A stretch of 19,086 nt of DNA from Irineochytrium annulatum (Eukaryota > Chytridiomycota > Chytridiomycetes > Chytridiales > Chytridiaceae): NCBI GenBank assembly GCA_027600665.1, contig JADGJL010000524.1, positions 1 through 19,086 on the forward strand, read 5' to 3'. The notes beneath the pieces were generated by a model. It was given only the letters and a program-made list of their open reading frames with translations, was not told the origin of the DNA and made no database searches. Positions 1 through 9,753 of this stretch are shown piece after piece. The position numbers were made by a program, and so were the translations under genes. Position 1 is the first letter of the stretch. Every line of letters begins with the position of its first letter.

Positions 1-1107
1 GACTAGTGCAGGAGCCAGGGGCGGGGAGGGCCGGGGAGTCGAGGGGTGCGGAGAGTCATGGTGTGCTTTGCTTGCTTCATGTACTGTATGAGGTTTTAAG
101 CGATTGACGATTGTCTGTGACCAGATGATGGCGGACCAGAGGACGAGCCGGCTCCGAGAGCGGGCATGCCAGTCGCAGTCAAGCGAAGGGAGAGGCCGTC
201 GAGCGCGCGGCCGGCGCCGCCGAAGGTCCGGCCGGCGGAGGTTGCGGTTGTTGAGGAGCTGGCGGTGTGAGTTTTTTATGTCGAGCTTTGGGGACAAGGT
301 TGAGATTCGAGGCGTACTAATATTTAACAACAGCGCTCCATCAATCATCCAAGATGGGGCTAAAGTAGAGGATGATGAGGATGAGTTTGTGGTGACGATG
401 ACGGAACGTACGGAGGTTGCAGCTCCATCGTCTAATGCGACGGATGGTGAACATGGTAAGAACCCTCATTCACCTTAGCTCTCATATCGTTGCATACATT
501 TTGACCCTCATGCTGCTAGGTGGCCTCGTGCGTAAGATTTTGGACACAAAGAGCAAGCTGGAGGGGAAGAACGACGAAGGGAAGCACGAAAGGCAGCCGA
601 AGGACAAGAGCGCTGCAAAGCGAGAGGTTCGTGCGGCATTACGCCTATTATGATTGTTGAACTACGTTGACGGCATTTAGATCGAAGCCCTGCGAGAATC
701 GATCCAGGTACTATGCAGGAACACGAACCCCTTGTCGAAAACAATGGATTACATGCAGGAGGACGTGGACAGCATGAACAAGGAACTCGAGCTGTGGCGG
801 TCGGAGAATAAGAAGTATCGAGCGGCGCTGGATTTCGAGTCAAAGTAAGGAAAAAATTGCGTGGCGTATGCTGAAGGCCCCTCTCAGAGAAACTGCGGAA
901 GCCATCGCTCCATTAGATGCAAAGCTCAAAAGCATAGATACATCAATAGAGGATCTGCTAGAGAAAATAAGCAACTCAAAGGCGGCCATCATCCAAGTAT
1001 AGTGTATTTGCAATATTTTCCAAAGAAGTGAGACTAACGAAAAATCGTCATGTCGACATTAGAACGAATCGACGTTGTCCAGATTGCTCCGGAACCTCAT
1101 GGGGTGA
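1..1107 (+). CDS. IFT54: Intraflagellar transport protein IFT54 (TRAF3IP1/MIP-T3 family), 5'-truncated
   Basis: IFT54 is an IFT-B complex subunit that moves cargo and tubulin along the axoneme. The 3' part of the gene is present; the N-terminal calponin-like domain lies outside the window. Exons by phase: <1-60, 125-266, 334-455, 520-626, 681-844, 888-996, 1063-1107. Family hallmarks are seen in order: RPSSARPAPPKVRP, then an acidic DDEDEFVV segment, HGGLVRKILDTKSK, and the C-terminal coiled coil with LCRNTNPLSKTMDYMQEDVD and WRSENKKYRAAL. This matches the order in animal TRAF3IP1. Introns are 43-67 nt; intron 267-333 has donor GTGAGT and branch TACTAAT, and the last (997-1062) has branch GACTAAC. 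The last exon adds about 14 residues ending LLRNLMG before TGA at 1105-1107. Without that splice, a TAG would follow directly at 1000-1002. The first junction (60/125) is the least certain. The gene is convergent with NEDD8. Confidence 0.93.
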
Positions 1108-1214
1108 TAATCCGACGAGTGACGACAACTTCATTGCATGCTGTTGATGTATTTTTCCACAAGCCCACCTCCTTGCATCCCACCGCCAACAACCACCCGC
1201 CCCATGCACTAAAT

Positions 1215-1728
1215 TCACCGCCGACCCCCCCGAAGAGCAAGAACCAGGTGGAGGACGGACCCGCCCTCGACGCCGTACTCCTGCGCGGTCTTCTCGTCAT
1301 TCCTGCAGTCCGAAAAAAAAAAAAAAGGTTGTTGAGCAAATTTACACATTAAGAATAAGATTACGCGAGTACTCACATCTGCTTTCCACCGAAAATCAAC
1401 CTTCACATCCAACATGCATTAGTGACGGGGTGGGAAGTAAAGGTGGAAGGAGTCGAAGTACCTTTGTTGGGCCGGCGGGATACCTTCCTTCTCCTCCACC
1501 CGCTCTTTGATGCGAGTAATCTTGTCGTTCGGCTCGATGTCGATTTCAATCTGCGGGTTAAAAGAGAATGGAGCATGCTCCATCAGGACCTCATCGGCTG
1601 AATCCCTCCAACGAATCCAACTTCTAGCTCCAACTCACTTCCTTCCCGGTCAGAGTCTTGATCTGAAATACATTCGAGTTAGCTGGTCGTTTGCCGGAAA
1701 GAAGTCTCCAACGAACCTTGATGAGCAT
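1215..1728 (-). CDS. NEDD8: NEDD8/Rub1 ubiquitin-like modifier
   Basis: NEDD8 is the ubiquitin-like protein conjugated to cullins by the NAE1-UBA3/UBC12 cascade to switch on cullin-RING ligases. Five exons on the minus strand: 1728-1717, 1662-1639, 1550-1462, 1400-1377, 1302-1215, giving 78 aa. The protein starts [12 protein letters not shown] and contains [39 protein letters not shown] and [14 protein letters not shown]. Ala72 separates it from ubiquitin, which has Arg72. Ile44, Lys48 and Gln40 are present. Two residues (Arg-Arg) follow Gly76 and must be removed by a NEDD8 hydrolase before conjugation. Introns are 54-88 nt; the donor after exon 2 is GTGAGT, and the intron before exon 5 has a 12-T polypyrimidine run. 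The start ATG lies 42 bp from the divergent OSCP start, implying a shared promoter. All exon phases agree. Confidence 0.96.
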
Positions 1729-1770
1729 GATGGGAGGATTTGGTGATAAGACGAACACTGAAATTTGGCG
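1729..1770. promoter_or_regulatory. Shared divergent 5' region of NEDD8 and OSCP
   Basis: Only 42 bp separate the NEDD8 ATG (minus strand, 1728) from the proposed OSCP ATG (plus strand, 1771). Both 5' UTRs and core promoters must sit here or overlap the neighbouring coding or intron sequence. No TATA-like box is evident. The role is inferred from geometry alone and depends on the OSCP start, which is itself uncertain. Confidence 0.45.
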
Positions 1771-2661
1771 ATGTTCAGACAGGCGGGTAGAAAACGGAAA
1801 AGCACATCTGGCTAACGAGCAACGATGATCCCTTCCAGATCGTATCCCGCGGATTCGCCACGGCCTCGACGTCGGGCCCCGTCCAGGTATTGTCCCGGAA
1901 ATACGCGATCTTTTGCTGTTTGTTGACTCATCTCGCTCTGAAGGTGCCCGTCGTCCTGCACGGCATCGAGGGCCGGTACGCCACGGCCCTCTACACGGCC
2001 GCGACCAAAAAGAACGCCCTTGACGCTGTCGAGAATGACCTGAAGGGCCTGCGATCCATCATCGACCGCGACCCGAAGATCCAGAGCTTTTTGGAGACGC
2101 CCATCATGGACCGGACGGCCAAGAAGCAAGGGGTGGACCGTATGCTGAGCCAGGGGAAGTACTCGGAGATCACGCAGAACTTCTTCTCGCTGCTCGCGGA
2201 GAACGGCAGGCTGGACCAGACGGGGAAGATCATGGGGGCCTTCCATCAGATCTTGATGGCGCATCGGGGGGAGGTGCCCGTTGTTGTTACTTCGGCCAAG
2301 GTTAGGAGAGGACTTTGGAGGGATTGATTTTGATGTGGGATGTGATCACCTTTTTTGTCGTTGTGGTCCATGCTACTGGCGGATCCCTTACTCTCTATTG
2401 CTGTAGGAACTTGACGCGAAGCTCAGCCGTCAGCTTAAGGACACCCTTCAGAGGAGCTCCCTCGTCTCTGGCAACCAAAAACTTCAGCTGACCTCGAAGG
2501 TATTCTTTATCCGATTCCCCATCCTTTCTTATTAACTACGACCAAAGATCGACCCCTCGATTCTCGGAGGGCTCATTATCGAGGTCGGCGACAAGACGAT
2601 CGACCTCTCCGTCTCGTCAAAGGTCGCCAAGCTCGACAGGTTGTTGAAGGAACAGGTTTAA
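1771..2661 (+). CDS. ATP5: Mitochondrial F1Fo ATP synthase subunit OSCP (ATP5)
   Basis: OSCP links the F1 catalytic head to the peripheral stalk of mitochondrial ATP synthase. Secure exons: 1839-1886, 1944-2300, 2407-2499, 2548-2661, all phase 0. Family motifs seen: GIEGRYATALYTAATKK, the LLAENGRLDQT block, MAHRGEVPVVVTSA, and near the C terminus IDPSILGGLIIEVGDKTIDL, as in bovine and yeast OSCP. The segment SRGFATASTSG before VPVV looks like a mitochondrial presequence. The first exon is uncertain. ATG at 1771 gives MFRQ, but the only in-phase join to 1839 uses a GC-AG intron (1783-1838); the nearby GT donor at 1787 puts the downstream frame out of phase. With MFRQ the protein is 207 aa, usual for the family. 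An AATAAA lies at 2724. Divergent from NEDD8. Confidence 0.93.
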
Positions 2662-2723
2662 TTCACAGACCAGCACACCACCCGTCGACGTTCATCTCTT
2701 GATGGATTTCACCGTTTATGTTG

Positions 2724-2729
2724 AATAAA
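2724..2729 (+). terminator. Putative polyadenylation signal AATAAA of OSCP
   Basis: A canonical AATAAA lies 63 bp after the OSCP stop codon on the coding strand. Position fits a 3' UTR signal; function is inferred. Confidence 0.5.
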
Positions 2730-3460
2730 GATGAGCTATACCTTTCATCAGACCGGTTTCTGCTTGGAACTTACTGCTGGGAACTTACTGGGGTTGTGAG
2801 GTTGTGCTGGTTTTTGCGCGCAGATTGTGATCATCATGCGGGTTCGTTGCAAGCGGGTTCCTGGAAGCGTGGGCTGCGACTGCCCAAGATATGTCAACGC
2901 TTTAATGCTATCAAGACCGTTTGGAAGGTTCCTTAGACATTTTCCTAACGATGCCATTTATTCAGACAGCGTCTTCGACGACTTTTCTTCTTCCTACTTT
3001 GCATGACATCTACATCAAAAAATAACCAAGGGAACTATGGGAAGCATGAAAAGTCATAAAATCCTGAAGCCCAAGCCAGTGAGCGTTCTTTGGTATACCG
3101 ACGCCATTCCTGATCCCCTATCCTGCTCCGTCCCACTCCTGCGTTTAAACCCCACGTCCGTTTCGTCCTTCGACTCGCCGAGCGTTAAGTCGAGGCTATT
3201 CCGTCGATGGTAGCCGTTACTACGGACGGAGACGAGTCGGTAGTATGAGCGCTGAGGCTTGTAAGCCGAGATGCGAAAGGGGGAAAATTGCGGCCGTTGA
3301 CGCTGCGAGAACATGCAGATAGCCGCTAAGTCTTAAAGTGACAAGGTGTTTTGACCTCAAATCAACAGCACCTCTCCCAGAAAACACCCGACGTTGTCTC
3401 GACGACCCCAAAGGTGTTCACCATCCAACAGAGAGAATCGATTAGGTTCCATGTGGTTCT
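2730..3460. other. Convergent intergenic region, no supported gene
   Basis: This tract lies between the 3' end of OSCP (+) and the 3' end of the MYST acetyltransferase (-). Short open frames of 60-86 codons exist on both strands, but none shows a recognisable domain or a consistent splice pattern. It presumably holds both 3' UTRs. Confidence 0.5.
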
Positions 3461-4715
<1,255 letters not shown>

Positions 4716-6040
4716 GGCGCACGGAAGAGCTTTCTTGGCGCGATCGCAACGAGAATGAGACACACTCAGGTTTCAAGCCACCCAGGACGTGACTGAGGCT
4801 CTCACATTCCTCTGGAGACAATCAGCAATATCCCTAGTAGCTGAGTTGAGGGCCTGTGGTCTGCTTAGCAAGGGCAGAAAATTATGTATGCACATTCCAA
4901 ACCGTTGAACGCGCCAACTCCTGCTACGTTTCCTATTTTTCCGTCTGCGTCGCCGCATCGACCGTCATCCAGTGGCTTCACCGCGCCTGCCTTCCGGGCA
5001 TACTCGTTTTACACAGTTTCTCGGCACGCTATGTTCCGCTCCCTCCGGCTGCGGCGTGCGCGACAATCACGCGCGCATCGTCCAGATCGCGCCCCTCTCC
5101 CTCCCCGCTCGCAGCTGCCGCTTTCAGCGTCTCCCAATCCGCGGCGGGACTCCCAACATGTCGTGCCACAGAAGAACCCGTCTCGGGCAGACTGCGCAGG
5201 TGAAAAGGCCGGTAGTCGAGAAGCCGGGTGGCCGTTCTGAGCTATGGGCGCGTCGAGCTGACAGTGGATGGAGGGTGATAGTTTCTTGCGCACATCAGCC
5301 GCGGATGCTTAAAAGAACATGTCGCCCGGCGCCTGCAGGATCAAGTCTGCCAGCTCGATTGTCATGTCTGTCTCTCGAGACGCCAAGTACGCAAAATCAC
5401 GCGTGACGTACTCAGAGTTACGCAGTTAAGGCGGCGCCGCTTAGTCTCTCTAAAATACGCTGCTATTAAAGATACTTTGTTGGTGATATGGCCAACATTT
5501 GTTCAGTTAACTCTAAGAGTTTGCTTGCAGCTAGGTGAACAGCCTCGTTGAAAGGAGCCGTCCTGTCCTCCCCGCAAATTGTCTCCTGCTCAAACCCAGC
5601 GTTGACGACTACCACGAGCTGTATCCTCGTGTCCTAGGAAAGTCCAACGCCTGCGTAACTATCCCTTCGCGCAACCTCACCTCGGCATGTCCCGGACGAT
5701 GTCGAGGTGCTCGCAGCTCCCGAACGAAGGCCGCGACCTTGCCACTCACTCTGTAGTAAAGCGAATGTCCGGTATTACGCCACGAATGGCGCGTCCAGAG
5801 CCAAGGCGCGGTTGTTAAATAATCTCGGCCAGATGAACTGTAATCGGTCAGGGCGGAAGGCGAGGCGCCTTCGAGGTGGCGTCCTGAGATCGTATCAAGG
5901 CGACGCATTCTTTGGCAAATACACCGTTCATTTCCACCGTCGTTGGCAGCATCTTGCGAAAAATTTCTGTGACTCAAAGAGGACTACTCGAACCTTGATC
6001 GGACTTACCCGGCCGGACAGTACAAGGTACTTACTTCGCA
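4716..6040 (-). other. Unresolved block with coding-like minus-strand islands (candidate multi-exon gene or decayed gene)
   Basis: No product is recognised. On the minus strand several segments look coding by composition. One begins ATG at 5952 (MLPTTVEMNGVFAKECVALI). A segment near 5836-5773 reads FIWPRLFNNRALALDAPFVA. 5633-5466 is 55 codons plus stop, with RIQLVVVVNAGFEQETICGE then a helical stretch. 5413-5309 reads DFAYLASRETDMTIELADLI. 5195-5037 is Ala/Gly-rich. 5018-4870 ends FNGLECAYIIFCPC. I could not join them with in-phase GT-AG introns of plausible length. Island 5952 would start about 88 bp from the divergent BTB gene at 6041. Alternatives are a degraded gene, two small genes, or chance open frames in GC-rich DNA. 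Confidence 0.3.
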
Positions 6041-6880
6041 ATGTCCCCCACCATGAGCGGCCCCAAGGCGACCACCAACGGCGGTGGTGAAAAGTGTGTC
6101 GCAGGCATCGACGCCCTCATCGAGAACGCCTTGGCCATTCTGCAGTCTCTCCCAGATGCTCCCTCCGACCTCATCGACACAAACGGCACGATCAACCTAC
6201 CAATTGCCGACTGGCCGTCGATGATAAACAGTCCGATTGGTGCCACGCGCGTCCTCGTTGTCAACAATGCGTCCGTCTACTTCGTACACGACCCGGTCCT
6301 CAAGCGCGGCTCTGCTCTATTCTCAAACATGCTGGATGGGAGGTTTAAGGAGGGCGGAGCGAAGGTGCTGAGGGTTGAGGTGCCATTCAGGGCTCAGTTC
6401 TGGGAAGTCCTGAGCTGTTTGTACCTGGACGAAGTTCCCCCCTTGTACCCCACGGACGTCCCTATGACTCTGGCCAACGCCCGGTACCTTGCGATGGACA
6501 AATTGACGAAAGGCTGCATTCGGAAGCTGAGCACGGCGTCGCTGAAAAGTTGGAGCGACCTTAACAAGATTCCCGTCGACATCCAACTGGCGGAGGAGCT
6601 CATAAACTGTGTCTGGAGGCTTAAGAAAAATCAATTTGACGAAGCGATGGAGAAGCTGGCTGTGTTGGCGGAGTTCAGAGAGGGGCCCTCTAGGAACCAG
6701 TTTAGCGAGGCGGTGAAAAGGCGAGTTAATAAGCTGATACAGATATTGGACAAGCACAAAGTCGAGAGGATGAGCATGACGTTCGCGGGCAAAAGAATTT
6801 TGACGATGATGGGGCTCGAAGGGTTTACAAAGCTGACAGAGGACCTGCAAATAACGCCCACGGCTTTGAAAGAATTATGA
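6041..6880 (+). CDS. BTB/POZ-domain-like protein, intronless
   Basis: Single uninterrupted 279-codon frame, ATG 6041 to TGA. Residues about 70-165 look like a BTB/POZ fold: VYFVHDPVLKRGSALFSNML matches the usual 'H..vL...S..F..m' pattern, followed by a VEVPF strand, WEVLSCLYLDEVPPLYP (the 'L.ylYtg' position) and ANARYLAMDKLTKGCIRKL (the 'A..l....l...C' helices). The remaining 110 C-terminal residues are predicted helical and charged, with no Kelch, BACK or MATH motif that I can name. Such proteins usually mediate dimerisation or act as CUL3 adaptors, but CUL3 binding is not shown by the sequence. A second Met at residue 5 could also serve as start. It is unusual here in having no intron. An AATAAA follows at 7000. 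Confidence 0.75.
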   Translation: MSPTMSGPKATTNGGGEKCVAGIDALIENALAILQSLPDAPSDLIDTNGTINLPIADWPSMINSPIGATRVLVVNNASVYFVHDPVLKRGSALFSNMLDGRFKEGGAKVLRVEVPFRAQFWEVLSCLYLDEVPPLYPTDVPMTLANARYLAMDKLTKGCIRKLSTASLKSWSDLNKIPVDIQLAEELINCVWRLKKNQFDEAMEKLAVLAEFREGPSRNQFSEAVKRRVNKLIQILDKHKVERMSMTFAGKRILTMMGLEGFTKLTEDLQITPTALKEL

Positions 6881-6999
6881 CGCAAATCAAAGAGCTTGTA
6901 CTGAGTGATTACGATTGAGCGCCGTCATCGGAAGTGTCGTTGAGTAAATGCAATAAGTCTTCGATTAAAACCCCTATGTACTTATTATGTGTGCCATGC

Positions 7000-7005
7000 A
7001 ATAAA
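7000..7005 (+). terminator. Putative polyadenylation signal AATAAA of the BTB gene
   Basis: AATAAA lies about 120 bp downstream of the BTB-like stop codon, on its coding strand, in AT-richer sequence. Function is inferred from position. Confidence 0.4.
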
Positions 7006-8400
7006 AGATGTGAGCTTCATAGTAGGATACATCCACTCTTCCTATTTCTATTATGAAAAGCGCCGAAAGAAAATGGCTCCCTTCGAATAGTCACACCTGT
7101 CATGCACGCAGACAACAGTCCGCGATTAACAGGTGCTCACCAAAATGAAGAAATGGAGCAATATCTATGTGCTGGCGCTCGTTGGGGACGACATGAAAGA
7201 GATGTTGATGCTCGTAGGGGCAGGCAGGATGGTATTGGCAACACGCCATACTAACACATCAACGATGACGTTTTATTCTACGCGCTTATGCGGAGGGTAC
7301 ATGGAAATTAGTCTAAGTGGATTTCGGCCCGGTGGAAGTCTACGGACGCTGAGTCCTGACGCAGGGGCCCCACGATTGACGTGGGCGTTCGGGGCGCCAA
7401 TCAGTCCACATTCCATCCTCGCCCGGCGTCGTTGGAGCCGTTGCCGTTCAAGTCAGCTCGTCTTGGCAGCAGACCATGCTGAACCTCTCAAAGGCCCGGA
7501 GTGCGATCTGGGACACCACCGCACCCCCTGGCGCCATAACAGGTCAGCGTTGACAGCCGGCCCATTGTTATGATCAACGCGACCTCCGTCACCGTCGTTG
7601 AAGAGCAGGGCGTCCACTGGCGGCCCGCCGGTACGGAATTCGCTTTCCACAATCACGAGCAGTCCGCGCTTGGTGACTGCATCACCAACTCAAGCGAAGA
7701 GTGATCGCGTCGTCAATTTCAATAGGAAAAATGTTGAAGCCCCGGTGATTACGTCTGCTCGGTCTGAAGTGAAGCCGCGGGCTCACGCGCCCGGGCCGTG
7801 CCCGATGGTTCGAGTTGGTGGAAGATCACTGCGGCGGAAGCGTTTGATCGCGTTGAGGGTAATAAGAGGGCGGGCCGCGGAGACCGTCCGTCCGGCCATT
7901 GGAAGAATTTCCGACATTGTACAAATGATCGCACTCCGTGATATCCGCTAGTGAGCATTTCTATCACCGCACCCTCAATTAAATGCGTGCTTATAAGTCA
8001 GCAACATCGCCGTCCATTTCACGCTGCTCAGCATCTCGTCTCGGTGTGCGGCGACGCCGCGGGGCTCCAGTGCTATCTCTCGCAGCGCGCTATGCGCCTG
8101 TGCCGGCGACGTCCTGACGTGCAAAACGGCGCTGATGAAGGAGATTTGTGCCTTGGTTCTTCGAAGACAGGCAGTCGCTTGACCTTGACGAATGTGGGAA
8201 AGGCGGCTGGGTGCGTGCTGACCACGAGGGTTGTGTCAACACCATTGCCGGTTTTGAGCTTTAAAAAGTATACACGTAGCCAATCTCGTGGACCTAACAG
8301 TGGCGTCGTTTTATGTGAAAGGCGGAAGGAATACGAGCGGATGGACGCTTGATGGTGTTTTTATCTTGTTTTTACCTTGTGATGGTCTGGTTTTAGGGGT
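7006..8400. other. Unresolved tract with open segments on both strands
   Basis: No gene could be assembled. Plus-strand segments that look coding include 7460-7541 (containing WQQTMLNLSKARSAIWDTTA), 7572-7703 (from ATG, MINATSVTVVEEQGVHWRPA, 43 codons to TGA), 7790-7935 (GSSWWKITAAEAFDRVEG, GHWKNFRHCTNDRTP) and 8000-8180 (SALCACAGDVLTCKTALMKE). On the minus strand, 7656-7453 is also open and reads LLVIVESEFRTGGPPVDALL, so strand is undecided. These could be exons of one unrecognised gene, a decayed gene, or chance frames. Confidence 0.25.
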
Positions 8401-9750
8401 TGGGTGCCTTATGTTGGGTACACTTGATCAAGCCTGTCTGTGATGTTTGAAATGTTATCAGAAGACGGGTGGAAGTACCGCTTGGGTGATGGGTGTCCCC
8501 GTGCATCGTTGACGCATATTGTCTGCAAAGCGAGATATCGGCCTGCTTGTGTATTCTGCTTTTCTTTGTTGTACGGAGAAAGGTACAAAGGCAGTTGAAT
8601 AAACGAACATTCTTTGCGACATTCTTCCGCGCTACCGGTATCTTGGACCAAGCGCAATGCCACCCTCAAATAATGATGAAGCAAAACATATGGTTAAATA
8701 AACGATAAAAGTGCGAAAACGCAGTAAAAGTCGAACAAGGCAACAGTGAGTACGAGGTGACAGCAAGGAAAAGCTGAGAAAAATGGGAGAAGCATGTGGA
8801 AGCAAAAAAAAAAAAAAGGGAAGTGAGTGGTAAATCCCTGCCGGAAGAGAACGCATATATGCTGCCTTACCGACGCAGTCATTTGCAATGTACAAATGGA
8901 CAAGGTGGGCGTAAAACATTGAGGTGATTGTAGGGTCCGAAAGCAAGAATGAAAAACCGGAGAGCCAGCAAACATTGAGATCACGACCTAACGACCACCA
9001 GTCGGCTGTGTGCTTGCCAGTCAAAGTCACGGTCGTTGATTGCTTCATGCAGACAAGGCATATTGGCGCTCATGCAAGGCACATTCGATGATCTTAAAGC
9101 TCGGCAACCGGCAATGGAATCCTCATTTGAGGTCAAGTAAGACAATTGAAGAGCAGGGTTGCTTGTAACAGAGGAAACACCCGCTTGCTCTCCAAAAGTA
9201 AAACCCTCGCTAGACAGAGGTCTGCCGTTTAAATTCTTCCCAACGTTTAAGGCCAAAGCTGTAGTGGTCTTCCAGGTTCTTTGAAACCCGGAGCCGCAGC
9301 TACTTGTGATGATGTTAAGACTGAGGCTTAGGACCGCTTCAAATGCAACAAATCCAAAGTAGACATCGAAGAACATGAACATCCGCATCTACGATAAACG
9401 CGTCAACCGTTAAGGCCAGCAGAAGCCCGGAATTATCGGCACACCGCTCCGCCGCCAACCGCGCAAGGTCCCCATGATCTCCGATCACAGCAAGGAGGAA
9501 CGGAGTCGCGCGTTTAGAAAGAGGGCTGGACGGCCAGTGACCTCCCGTCGGGTCCCGTCGCGGCCAAGAAAAAGGAGACTTGACTTGATAAGGGTAGCGT
9601 GAGTTACATCGTGAGTAGGTCGCCCCGCGACCAACAAACACATCCCCAAGGCGAAGGAAACCAGCGTCACTTTTCCAGCGAGACATGCTTCCAGCGTGGA
9701 GCAGGATTGATATCAAACTCGAAAGTGGCGACCATCAGCATGCGAAGTAA
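8401..9750. other. Low-information tract without a supported gene
   Basis: This stretch is AT-richer than its flanks and contains an A-run of about 13 near 8805-8818. Apart from the 135-codon minus-strand frame at 8981-9388, listed separately, only short overlapping frames are present, and I see no domain, splice pattern or repeat. Confidence 0.4.
8981..9388 (-). CDS. Hypothetical 135-aa open frame (weak)
   Basis: ATG-initiated single-exon frame of 135 codons ending TGA. It begins with a hydrophobic stretch (FFDVYFGFVAFEAVLSLSLN) that could be a signal or membrane segment, then a Ser/Asn/Leu-rich part with five cysteines. No family is recognised. Codon choice is not clearly like the neighbouring genes, and a frame this long can occur by chance. 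Confidence 0.2.
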   Translation of the reverse strand: MRMFMFFDVYFGFVAFEAVLSLSLNIITSSCGSGFQRTWKTTTALALNVGKNLNGRPLSSEGFTFGEQAGVSSVTSNPALQLSYLTSNEDSIAGCRALRSSNVPCMSANMPCLHEAINDRDFDWQAHSRLVVVRS

Positions 9751-9753
9751 TCG

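Noticed and set aside
1812..2264. Minus-strand 150-codon frame opposite OSCP
   Set aside because: It is antisense to well-conserved OSCP exons.
4884..5406. Plus-strand Arg/Pro/Ser-rich frames of 115-144 codons
   Set aside because: Their composition is typical of GC-rich antisense frames and they lack motifs; minus-strand islands there look more protein-like.
6323..6850. Minus-strand 175-codon frame opposite the BTB gene
   Set aside because: It is an antisense shadow of the BTB coding sequence without domain support.
8805..8818. A-run as a possible retroelement poly(A) tail
   Set aside because: There is no upstream element, target-site duplication or reverse transcriptase frame; similar homopolymers occur inside introns nearby.
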